Source of the DNA: an uncultured Veillonella sp.
GTDB lineage: Bacteria; Bacillota; Negativicutes; Veillonellales; Veillonellaceae
NCBI GenBank assembly: GCA_900757715.1
Contig: CAAEOZ010000190.1
Coordinates: 1 to 6,240, forward strand
Length of the DNA stretch: 6,240 bases
Direction of reading: 5' to 3'
A program made the position numbers and the translations under genes. Shown here one piece after another: positions 1 through 5,141 of the stretch. The notes under the pieces are model-generated. The model searched no databases and was not told where the DNA came from. It was given only the letters and a program-made list of their open reading frames with translations. The first letter of the stretch is position 1. The number at the start of each line of letters is the position of its first letter.

Positions 1-41
1 GCATGTAATTGTAATGTTTCAAATCTGTATTGCTTACTCAT
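1..41 (-). CDS. metY: O-acetylhomoserine sulfhydrylase (O-acetylhomoserine aminocarboxypropyltransferase), N-terminal fragment
   Basis: Only the first 13 codons lie in the window and the gene runs off the left edge. They read MSKQYRFETLQLH and then begin an Ala codon. This is the typical start of O-acetylhomoserine sulfhydrylases (M-S-x-Q-Y-R-F-E-T-L-Q-L-H). That PLP enzyme of the Cys/Met-metabolism family makes homocysteine from O-acetylhomoserine and sulfide in the cytoplasm. The ATG at 39-41 has a clear AAAGGAG ribosome site at 50-56, 8 nt upstream. The context fits: it lies downstream of and in the same direction as metA, whose Glu111 predicts O-acetylhomoserine as product. A terminator (235-291) and a candidate promoter (95-123) separate it from metA, so it is probably its own transcription unit. 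Seen: start codon, ribosome site and 13 residues. Inferred: identity of the rest. The fragment is too short to exclude another member of the same PLP family. Confidence 0.75.
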   Translation of the reverse strand, partial: MSKQYRFETLQLH

Positions 42-94
42 TATGATAACTCCTTTATATTAATTATATTTTAAGTTCATTCTTTATACCTAGT

Positions 95-123
95 ATAGTA
101 CTATGCTTTAAAAAATATGTCTA
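95..123 (-). promoter_or_regulatory. Candidate promoter for metY with a palindrome over the -10
   Basis: On the minus strand, TAGACA (118-123) is followed after 17 nt by TACTAT (95-100), giving a 5/6 match at -35 and 4/6 at -10. The predicted start would leave a leader of roughly 50 nt before the metY ATG. The -10 lies within a perfect 10-bp palindrome, ATAGTACTAT (95-104), which could be an operator or simply an AT-rich coincidence. The surrounding 42-234 is AT-rich and I see no SAM riboswitch or T-box consensus in it. Confidence 0.4.
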
Positions 124-234
124 CTATTTTTTACATGGTCTTCTCCATAACTTTAAACTATGGTGAACAAAGGATGATGAAAACTTTTACCAAAGCCTCT
201 AAAGCAAGCAAAATCATTTTATAAGAAATAAAAT

Positions 235-291
235 CCCCTAATTACTTCCAAAGAACCAGCTCCCTTGAGAGATGTTAGAAGTAATTAGGGG
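235..291 (-). terminator. Rho-independent terminator of the metB-malY-metA operon
   Basis: CCCCTAATTACTTC (235-248) and GAAGTAATTAGGGG (278-291) are perfect 14-bp complements around a 29-nt loop. Reading on the minus strand, the stem begins 40 nt after the metA stop and is followed at once by ATTTTATTTCTTAT, a U-rich tail. The plus strand has no U-run after the stem, so it should act only for the metA direction. The loop is longer than usual and contains a further small CTCT/GGAG pairing. Confidence 0.85.
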
Positions 292-331
292 TACATAGTA
301 CTAACAATAAATTAGAAATAAGTACTTAAAT

Positions 332-1291
332 TTAGATGTAAGCGCCTAAATTTTTATCCCGTTCAAATTTCATTTTTTGTATTTGTTCAATGATATATGG
401 CGTTTCTTGGTATACATAGTAGTTTAACCAGTTTGTAAATAATAGTGTACTTACAGAGCGCCAGCGCACGATGGGACGTTGTTTCGGATCATTATCCGGG
501 AAGTAGTTTTCAGGAACCGCAATATCCATACCTTTTTTGATATCCCGCACGTACTCACGGTTAAGTGTATCCCAATCGTATTCGGCATGACCAAATACAA
601 AGATATGTTTATTATCTAAACTACGAACGATAGCAGCTCCTGTTGGTTCAGACCCAGCCAAGAGTTCCAAGTCACGATTTTCCTTAATTTGTTGCAACGA
701 AACTGTGGTGTGCCGTGAGTGTGGCATCCAAAACTTTTCATCAAATCCACGCATGAGCACTGGTCGATCATTATAAATATCGTGTTCGTAAACACCAAAT
801 AATTTCTCATCCATAATCGATTTATTAATGCCAAAGTGATGATATAAGCCAGCTTGAGCACCCCAACAGATATAGAACGTAGAGTATACATGCTCTTCGC
901 CCCAGTTCATGATTTCTACGAGTTCAGACCAATAGTCTACCTCTTCAAAAGGCATTAACTCTACAGGAGCACCGGTAATAATCATACCGTCAAAAAACTG
1001 GTCTTTTACTTCATCAAAGGTGCGGTAGAAGGTTTCTAAATATTGTTCATCTGTATTTTTAGCCTTACGAGATGCAGTATGTAACAAAGTTAAATTAACT
1101 TGCAATGGACTATTACTGAGAGCACGCAAAATTTGCGTTTCCGTCACTTCTTTAGTAGGCATCAAATTGACAAGCAAAATTTGCAAAGGTCGGATTTGTT
1201 GATTTTCCGCCCGTTCAGTATCCATAACGAAAATATTCTCTTGAGCTAATTTCGTTATGGCCGGTAAATTTTTTATTACTTTAATAGGCAT
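332..1291 (-). CDS. metA: Homoserine O-acyltransferase, predicted acetyl-CoA type (MetA family)
   Basis: Activates homoserine at its hydroxyl group, the first committed step of methionine synthesis, in the cytoplasm. The 319-residue protein is full length for the MetA family and collinear with E. coli MetA from MPIKV to the conserved FTNWLNYYVYQ-TPY end (285-299). The catalytic residues are in place: nucleophile Cys142 (in ICWGAQA), His235 and Glu237 (in GHAEYD). Position 111 is Glu (TGAPVE). Published work on the family links Glu111 to acetyl-CoA and Gly111 to succinyl-CoA, so O-acetylhomoserine is the predicted product despite the common label 'succinyltransferase'. The ATG at 1289-1291 has a GAGGTGA ribosome site at 1296-1302. 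It is the last gene of the metB-malY-metA operon, 43 nt after malY, with no promoter seen in the gap and a strong terminator behind it. The family call is very secure; the acyl donor is inferred from one residue and context. Confidence 0.95.
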   Translation of the reverse strand: MPIKVIKNLPAITKLAQENIFVMDTERAENQQIRPLQILLVNLMPTKEVTETQILRALSNSPLQVNLTLLHTASRKAKNTDEQYLETFYRTFDEVKDQFFDGMIITGAPVELMPFEEVDYWSELVEIMNWGEEHVYSTFYICWGAQAGLYHHFGINKSIMDEKLFGVYEHDIYNDRPVLMRGFDEKFWMPHSRHTTVSLQQIKENRDLELLAGSEPTGAAIVRSLDNKHIFVFGHAEYDWDTLNREYVRDIKKGMDIAVPENYFPDNDPKQRPIVRWRSVSTLLFTNWLNYYVYQETPYIIEQIQKMKFERDKNLGAYI

Positions 1292-1334
1292 AGTGTCACC
1301 TCTACATATTCTACAATTTGATAACCTAATCTAA

Positions 1335-2519
1335 TTAAAAGCCTTTAGCCTCATAGGCACGACGCCAAGCTTCGAGCCCGTCTTCCAAGATTTTACGAGG
1401 ACAAGCTACATTAATGCGTTCAAAGTCCTCCCCATCGACGCCAAACATAGAACCTGTATCGAGCCATAGCTTGGCATCATTGATGATCCATTCGTCTCGC
1501 TCTTTAGGGCTAAGCGGCAGTTGAGAGCAGTCCAGCCACATGAGATATGTCCCTTCAGGACGATATACACGAATCTTTGGCATATATTTTGCTACATAGT
1601 CAATGGTGAATTGAATATTGTCTTGAATATATTCTTTTAATTCATCAAGCCAAGGAGCCCCGACTTTGTAGGCTCCTTCACAGCCCACAATCCCCATCGT
1701 ATTTAACTGGCTATAGCCAGCACGGTCAATTTCTTTTATAAAACGACGGCGTAAGGAATCATTTGGAATGAAAATATTACTTACTTGTAAGCCTGCTATG
1801 TTAAAAGTCTTGCTAGGCGCTGTACATACAATGCAATGCTCTGCATAGCTTTCACCAAGGTCGGCAAAGACCTTATGAGTATGCCCTTTCCAAACAAAGT
1901 CAGCGTGGATTTCATCACTTACGATGAGTACATTGTGTTTAATACAAATGTCGCCGAGGCGTTTCAACTCGTCCTCAGTCCACACGCGCCCTACTGGATT
2001 GTGCGGATTACACAAGAGGAATAATGTTACATTCTCCTCGATAATTGCACGCTCGATGCCTTCAAAGTCGATAGTGTATTTTTCGTCGCCTTTGACGAGC
2101 GGCACATTGATAAGACGACGATCGTTGTCGTCGATAACCATACTAAATGGGTAGTACACAGGTTGATTAATGAGCACCCCTTCGCCAACCTCGGTAAAAG
2201 CACGAACCGCCATCGCTAAAGCAAATACGATACCAGGCGTTTTAACAAGCCATTTTTGTTCTGGCGTCCAGTTAAAGCGCGTAGCAAACCAATTTTTTAG
2301 CACTTCAAAGTATTCATCATCAGACTCTGTATAGCCGAAAACACCATGCTTAACACGATCCAATAAGATTTGTTTTAACTCAAGGGGAATTTCAAAATCC
2401 ATATCCGCTACCCAGAATGGCAACACATCCGCAGGTTTACCGCGCTTTACAGCAAAGTCGTATTTCAATGATTTTGTATGAGTTCTATCTACTATTTGAT
2501 CAAAATTATATTGTCCCAT
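1335..2519 (-). CDS. patB: Cystathionine beta-lyase / C-S lyase, MalY-PatB type
   Basis: A PLP enzyme of fold type I (aminotransferase class I/II) that splits cystathionine to homocysteine, pyruvate and ammonia. Relatives also release sulfide from cysteine. The 394-residue length is normal for the MalY/PatB group. Seen in order: the N-terminal YDFAVKRGKPADVLPFWVADMD region (20-41) typical of the group, NPHNPVGR (171-178), SDEIH (201-205), and the PLP lysine Lys237 in SKTFN. The start is the ATG at 2517-2519, not an in-frame codon 14 residues further up, because AAGGAG (2525-2530) sits 5 nt before it and the longer version would lie inside metB. That ribosome site overlaps the metB stop codon, and only 10 nt separate the genes, which suggests coupled translation. 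In this operon it would perform the step after MetB, replacing a classic MetC. E. coli MalY also acts as a regulator of the maltose system; nothing here suggests that role. Confidence 0.92.
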   Translation of the reverse strand: MGQYNFDQIVDRTHTKSLKYDFAVKRGKPADVLPFWVADMDFEIPLELKQILLDRVKHGVFGYTESDDEYFEVLKNWFATRFNWTPEQKWLVKTPGIVFALAMAVRAFTEVGEGVLINQPVYYPFSMVIDDNDRRLINVPLVKGDEKYTIDFEGIERAIIEENVTLFLLCNPHNPVGRVWTEDELKRLGDICIKHNVLIVSDEIHADFVWKGHTHKVFADLGESYAEHCIVCTAPSKTFNIAGLQVSNIFIPNDSLRRRFIKEIDRAGYSQLNTMGIVGCEGAYKVGAPWLDELKEYIQDNIQFTIDYVAKYMPKIRVYRPEGTYLMWLDCSQLPLSPKERDEWIINDAKLWLDTGSMFGVDGEDFERINVACPRKILEDGLEAWRRAYEAKGF

Positions 2520-2524
2520 AGGAA

Positions 2525-2530
2525 CTCCTT
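2525..2530 (-). promoter_or_regulatory. Ribosome binding site of the malY/patB gene, overlapping the metB stop
   Basis: AAGGAG on the minus strand lies 5 nt before the ATG at 2517-2519. Its first A is the last base of the metB TAA stop (2530-2532). It decides the start of the lyase and indicates that ribosomes ending metB can pass straight on to it. Confidence 0.8.
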
Positions 2531-3663
2531 TATTTATTGAAAGCTTGTTCCAAGTCCGCAATCAAATCATCAGTATCTTCAATACCTACAGAGAGACGCA
2601 ATAAGCGACGTGTAATACCTTTACGCTCTGCATCTTCAGGTTTTAAATCTGGATGTGTTTGCGTCACAGGATACGTCAACAGGGACTCTGTACCACCAAG
2701 ACTTTCAGCAAATTGAATTAGTTCAATGCCTTCCAATACGGTTTTAGCCGTTTCTTCACTGTCTACTTCGAAGGATAACATGCCACCAAATCCAGTTGTT
2801 TGAGCTTTATTGATTTCATAGCCTGGATGTTCAGGAAGTCCTGGGAACAATACTTTAGTAACATTAGGTTGTGTCTTTAGCCATTCAGCAAGAGCAATCG
2901 CATTCTTTTGGTGTTGCTCCATACGAAGTGCCAATGTTTTTACGCCGCGAATAACGAGCCAGCTATCCATAGCGGATAGGCATGCACCAACTGTTTTGTA
3001 TGTTAAACGCAATTTTGCAGCGATTTCTTCATCTTTTACAATAGTAAAGCCAGAGATTACATCGTGATGACCACCAATGAATTTGGTACCACTATGAACG
3101 ACAATATCAGCACCCAAAGTCAATGGCTTTTGGAAATATGGACTTAGGAAAGTATTGTCGATGATTACTAGCGCATTACGTGCATGCGCCAATGCACAGA
3201 GTGCACGAATATCGGTAATCTCCATCATAGGATTTGTTGGTGTTTCAATATATACAGCCTTTGTATTTGGCTTAAAAGCTGCTTTCACCGCATCAAGATC
3301 AGATGTGCCTACATACGTAAACTCGATACCATTTTGTTCGTAAATATTTGTGAACATACGGATAGAGCCACCGTATAAGTCATCACCCAAAATAATATGG
3401 TCTCCCGGGGAGAATAGATGGAATACTGCGTCCACAGCTGCCATACCGGAGGAAAATGCCAATGCATCTGTACCTTCTTCAAGGCCAGCTATCAATTGTT
3501 CCAAACGGTCGCGCGTTGGATTAGACTCGCGCGAATATTGATAACCTGTTGTATCCCCCAACTTTGGATGAGAAAATGTACTAGACATATAGATTGCAGG
3601 GGAAATTGCACCAGTGCTATCTGGTTTACCACTGCCGTGAACACACTTTGTATTAAATTTCAT
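2530..3663 (-). CDS. metB: Cystathionine gamma-synthase (trans-sulfuration PLP enzyme, MetB type)
   Basis: Joins an activated homoserine, here probably O-acetylhomoserine, with cysteine to form cystathionine. It is a cytoplasmic PLP enzyme and usually a homotetramer. The 377-residue protein covers the whole Cys/Met-metabolism PLP domain: the N-terminal KFNTKCVHG, YQYSRESNPTRDRLE (41-55) with cofactor-contacting Tyr and Arg, SSGMAA (71-76), IDNTF (168-172), PLP lysine Lys194 in HSGTKFIGGH (190-199), and the C-terminal LLRLSVGIED (354-363). The ATG at 3661-3663 is chosen because GAGGAG (3673-3678) lies 9 nt upstream; a TTG three codons earlier abuts that site and is unlikely. First gene of the operon, 10 nt before the cystathionine beta-lyase. 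Sequence alone does not separate gamma-synthase from cystathionine gamma-lyase or beta-lyase in this family; the neighbouring lyase and metA favour gamma-synthase. Confidence 0.88.
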   Translation of the reverse strand: MKFNTKCVHGSGKPDSTGAISPAIYMSSTFSHPKLGDTTGYQYSRESNPTRDRLEQLIAGLEEGTDALAFSSGMAAVDAVFHLFSPGDHIILGDDLYGGSIRMFTNIYEQNGIEFTYVGTSDLDAVKAAFKPNTKAVYIETPTNPMMEITDIRALCALAHARNALVIIDNTFLSPYFQKPLTLGADIVVHSGTKFIGGHHDVISGFTIVKDEEIAAKLRLTYKTVGACLSAMDSWLVIRGVKTLALRMEQHQKNAIALAEWLKTQPNVTKVLFPGLPEHPGYEINKAQTTGFGGMLSFEVDSEETAKTVLEGIELIQFAESLGGTESLLTYPVTQTHPDLKPEDAERKGITRRLLRLSVGIEDTDDLIADLEQAFNK

Positions 3664-3672
3664 TCCTATCAA

Positions 3673-3678
3673 CTCCTC
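3673..3678 (-). promoter_or_regulatory. Ribosome binding site of metB
   Basis: GAGGAG on the minus strand is 9 nt before the ATG at 3661-3663 and directly abuts an in-frame TTG at 3670-3672. The spacing favours the ATG and makes the protein 377 residues. Confidence 0.75.
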
Positions 3679-3696
3679 ATATTTGTATACAATATG
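3678..3696. promoter_or_regulatory. Operator-like imperfect palindrome in the metB leader
   Basis: The inner TTGTATACAA (3683-3692) is a perfect 10-bp palindrome. With one unpaired T the symmetry extends to CATAT (3678-3682) and ATATG (3692-3696). It lies between the -10 and the ribosome site, near the expected transcription start, a common place for a repressor site. The sequence is AT-rich, so chance is a real alternative. Confidence 0.35.
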
Positions 3697-3699
3697 TTA

Positions 3700-3729
3700 A
3701 TTATAAAAGTAGACAATGACTAAGGTCAA
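3700..3729 (-). promoter_or_regulatory. Sigma-70-type promoter of the metB-malY-metA operon
   Basis: On the minus strand TTGACC (3724-3729, 5/6) is followed after 18 nt by a perfect TATAAT (3700-3705). Transcription would begin near 3693, leaving about 30 nt before the metB ATG. That is too little for a SAM riboswitch or T-box, so regulation of initiation by a protein is the likelier control. The -35 directly follows the U-run of the upstream terminator. Confidence 0.75.
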
Positions 3730-3730
3730 C

Positions 3731-3763
3731 AAAAAGGAGCACTCATACATCCTGAGTGCCCCT
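3731..3763 (-). terminator. Rho-independent terminator after the ECF S-like gene
   Basis: On the minus strand AGGGGCACTCA (3763-3753) pairs with TGAGTGCTCCT (3745-3735), an 11-bp stem with one G-U pair. The loop is 7 nt and is followed by a U-run (TTTTTG). It ends transcription of the upstream membrane-protein genes just before the met operon promoter and so insulates the two units. Confidence 0.88.
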
Positions 3764-3815
3764 GAAAAGTCATATCTATTTTGAATGGGTTGTCATAACT
3801 CTAAGTTAAGTTAGA

Positions 3816-4319
3816 CTAATTTTTAGTACGTTTTGTAATAATTATAGCCAAAATAATACCTAATGACGAAGTTACCAATTGCGGCCAGCTAGATACGAAA
3901 AGCATGGTATTTACAATCTTTGGTGGAAATTGAAACAAGGAGAAGAACAAGGAATATCCCCCAAAGAGTACGCCGGCTTTTACCAAAGCCGCCACAATAA
4001 TAAGTAAAAGCTTTGGCTTATGTTGTAACCAATGTGCCACGAATACATACGCTGTCGTGCCAAGAGCCGTAATCAAAATGAACGGCGGCAATGGTAACAT
4101 GCCTTGTAAATGCGCCACTACTGGTGCAATCCAAGCAATGACTAGACCATTCTTCCATCCATAGCGCCATGTGGCGAGTACAAAGGTTGCGGACGTAATG
4201 GAACCGATGAGGAACATGCTCACCTGATTAGGAATAAAGGGGAAAATGAGGCGCAAGCTTTGCGCCAATAAGGCTACGGCCAATAATAGGCCTGTGCCCG
4301 TAATAGACTTTGTAGACAT
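3816..4319 (-). CDS. Six-helix membrane protein, ECF transporter S-component-like
   Basis: A 167-residue, very hydrophobic protein with about six predicted membrane segments (roughly 7-28, 33-51, 56-72, 79-98, 103-126, 136-161) and a basic tail, ITKRTKN. Size, helix number and overall style resemble the substrate-binding subunits of energy-coupling-factor vitamin or metal importers. I recall similar Firmicutes proteins with the HLQGxLPLPPF (70-80) and SWPQLVT (144-150) stretches annotated only as 'S component' or hypothetical. No motif assigns a substrate. No EcfA or EcfT gene is in the window, so it would have to share a module encoded elsewhere. The ATG at 4317-4319 has a perfect AGGAGG site (4325-4330) 5 nt upstream. 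It follows the PACE gene by 58 nt with no convincing promoter between, and is followed by a strong terminator, so it is probably the second gene of a two-gene unit. Membrane location is near certain; the ECF assignment is moderate. Confidence 0.6.
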   Translation of the reverse strand: MSTKSITGTGLLLAVALLAQSLRLIFPFIPNQVSMFLIGSITSATFVLATWRYGWKNGLVIAWIAPVVAHLQGMLPLPPFILITALGTTAYVFVAHWLQHKPKLLLIIVAALVKAGVLFGGYSLFFSLFQFPPKIVNTMLFVSSWPQLVTSSLGIILAIIITKRTKN

Positions 4320-4377
4320 AAGAACCTCCTACTATACGATATAGATTTTACAAGAGGTACCTACCTCACATTTAAAA

Positions 4378-4782
4378 TTAAGTCTCTACAAAATATAGAC
4401 GTGCTCGATCATATACCCAATTATAAATATAAGTATAACCTAATATGACTAATGTCATCGTTATATCTGTAGCAAAGGCCATCCAAAAACTCATATGCAT
4501 CATGTACATAATAATAGGCACTGTGGCAAGCATAAACAAACCTTCAAATAACACAGCCTGAATTGTGCGGATTACAGGCCCTCGCGCTAATCGGTCACCT
4601 GGTACTAGTTTATCAAAAATCCAGTTAAACACAAAATTCCAAACCATCGCCAACAAGGAAAAAATAATCATCAAGACCAAAGGCTGCCCCTCATGCGGAA
4701 CAAACTGCATTACCAAACAACCAATTAAAATACAACCAATCTCATATAAAACTGACTGAACAACACGCTCTGAAGTAGACAT
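4378..4782 (-). CDS. PACE-family efflux transporter (AceI-like, two BTP repeats)
   Basis: A 134-residue inner-membrane protein with four predicted helices in two halves, matching the proteobacterial antimicrobial compound efflux fold. First half: YE (Tyr13-Glu14) in helix 1, where AceI has its essential Glu15, then WNFVFNWIFDKL. Second half: RTIQAVLFEGLFMLATVP, DITMTLVILGYT and YNWVYDRAR, nearly collinear with Acinetobacter AceI. Known members export chlorhexidine, acriflavine and similar biocides, or short diamines, driven by protons; the natural substrate here is unknown. The ATG at 4780-4782 is chosen because GGGAGG (4794-4799) is 11 nt upstream; a GTG four codons earlier overlaps that site. 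It has its own promoter (4838-4865) and is followed by the S-like gene. The family was described mainly from Proteobacteria, so its presence in a Firmicutes-like context is notable, though lateral transfer is not shown. Confidence 0.88.
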   Translation of the reverse strand: MSTSERVVQSVLYEIGCILIGCLVMQFVPHEGQPLVLMIIFSLLAMVWNFVFNWIFDKLVPGDRLARGPVIRTIQAVLFEGLFMLATVPIIMYMMHMSFWMAFATDITMTLVILGYTYIYNWVYDRARLYFVET

Positions 4783-4793
4783 AATAATAAACA

Positions 4794-4799
4794 CCTCCC
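4794..4799 (-). promoter_or_regulatory. Ribosome binding site of the PACE gene
   Basis: GGGAGG on the minus strand lies 11 nt before the ATG at 4780-4782. An in-frame GTG at 4792-4794 overlaps this site and cannot be served by it, so the shorter protein is preferred. Confidence 0.65.
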
Positions 4800-4837
4800 T
4801 TAGAAAACCGAGATAAGAAATTTACTATCACATCACT

Positions 4838-4865
4838 ATTATATTTATTTTTTTAGATTTGTCGA
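4838..4865 (-). promoter_or_regulatory. Candidate promoter of the PACE gene
   Basis: On the minus strand TCGACA (4860-4865, 5/6) is followed after 16 nt by a perfect TATAAT (4838-4843), with an A-rich spacer. Predicted leader is about 50 nt. The -35 lies inside the inverted repeat at 4856-4878. Confidence 0.6.
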
Positions 4866-4878
4866 GCTATGACAAATC
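4856..4878. promoter_or_regulatory. Inverted repeat over the PACE -35, operator-like
   Basis: GATTTGTC (4856-4863) and GACAAATC (4871-4878) are perfect 8-bp complements around a 7-nt spacer. The left arm and part of the spacer carry the -35 TCGACA of the PACE promoter. Neither strand has a U-run after the hairpin, so a terminator is unlikely and a binding site for a dimeric regulator is a better reading. No regulator gene is in the window. Confidence 0.5.
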
Positions 4879-4943
4879 GACTTGCTCTCTAAAGTGAGCA
4901 TTGCCATTTCAGGATAAAAAGAAGCCACATTATATCTACTAAG
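4878..4943. repeat. Tandem repeat copy 1 (66 bp)
   Basis: Begins CGACTTG and ends CTACTAAG, with the core GTGAGCATTGCCATTTCAGG followed by ATAAAA. Against copy 3 it differs by five substitutions and one single-base gap. No open frame or known element was recognised. It directly follows the inverted repeat at the PACE promoter. Confidence 0.85.
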
Positions 4944-5010
4944 CAACTTGCTTGTCCCAAAGTGAGTATTGCCATTTTAAGATAGAAGAAGCCGCCATAT
5001 GTCTATCTAG
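4944..5010. repeat. Tandem repeat copy 2 (67 bp, diverged)
   Basis: Begins CAACTTG and ends CTATCTAG. It keeps AAAGTGAGTATTGCCATTTT and GAAGAAGCCGCCATATGTCT, but is clearly more diverged than copies 1 and 3. It lies directly between them with no spacer. Confidence 0.8.
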
Positions 5011-5075
5011 CGACTTGTCCTCTGAAGTGAGCATTGCCATTTCAGGATAAAAGAAGCCGCATTGTATCTACTAAG
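5011..5075. repeat. Tandem repeat copy 3 (65 bp), left arm of the large hairpin
   Basis: Begins CGACTTG and ends CTACTAAG. Its second half, from ATTGCCATTTCAGG to GCATTGTATCT, is the reverse complement, with few changes, of 5102-5141. It therefore serves both as the third tandem copy and as one arm of a long inverted repeat. Confidence 0.85.
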
Positions 5076-5141
5076 CGACTTGCAGCGAATGGAGCGTAAG
5101 GAGATACAATGCGGCGGAGCACTTTATCCTAAAAGTGGCAT
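5034..5141. repeat. Long imperfect inverted repeat at the end of the DASS gene; possible terminator
   Basis: The inner stem is perfect over 14 bp: GCCGCATTGTATCT (5056-5069) and AGATACAATGCGGC (5102-5115), with a 32-nt loop. Symmetry continues outward with a small offset: ATTGCCA...AGGATAAA on the left and TTTATCCT...TGGCATT on the right. Read on the minus strand, the inner stem comes 8 nt after the DASS stop and is followed by TTCTTTTATCC, so it could end transcription of that gene. The outer right arm includes the last codons and the stop of the transporter (5124-5126). A fourth CGACTTG (5076-5082) lies in the loop. Confidence 0.75.

Larger units (their letters stand above)
42..331. other. 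Intergenic region metA-metY (290 bp)
   Basis: This gap holds the metA-side terminator (235-291), a candidate metY promoter (95-123) and the metY ribosome site (50-56). Between 124 and 234 I see no gene. There is only a weak inverted repeat, CCATA (145-149) and TATGG (159-163), with a 9-nt loop, and a five-codon minus-strand ATG frame that has no convincing ribosome site. No SAM-I, S-box or T-box core sequence was recognised on either strand. Confidence 0.6.
4800..5123. other. Intergenic region DASS-PACE, filled by repeats
   Basis: No gene is seen in this roughly 320-bp stretch. From the PACE side it holds the PACE promoter (4838-4865), an inverted repeat (4856-4878), three tandem repeat copies (4878-5075) and most of the long hairpin that starts at 5034 and reaches into the transporter gene. 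Short frames in the repeats lack ribosome sites and are not preserved between copies. Confidence 0.7.

Noticed and set aside
145..163. CCATA-N9-TATGG inverted repeat upstream of metY
   Set aside because: Arms of only 5 bp in AT-rich sequence, upstream of the candidate promoter; expected by chance.
42..331. SAM riboswitch or T-box before metY
   Set aside because: None of the conserved core sequences is present, and the only strong hairpin is a terminator belonging to the upstream metA operon.
616..891. 91-codon frame inside metA on the same strand
   Set aside because: It lies out of frame within metA, which has all catalytic residues; no ribosome site or recognisable protein.
1836..2154. Plus-strand frames opposite the cystathionine beta-lyase gene
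   Set aside because: Overlapping antisense frames of a well-conserved gene without plausible start signals.
3155..3723. Several plus-strand frames of 62-101 codons opposite metB
   Set aside because: They are antisense shadows of a fully conserved gene, rich in Cys, Arg and Ile runs, with no family resemblance.
4354..4367. Small hairpin GAGGT-ACCT-ACCTC between the PACE and S-like genes as a terminator
   Set aside because: A 5-bp stem with no U-run following it is too weak to call.
4878..5082. Possible CRISPR array
   Set aside because: The 65-67 bp units abut with no unique spacers, differ among themselves, and no cas gene is nearby.
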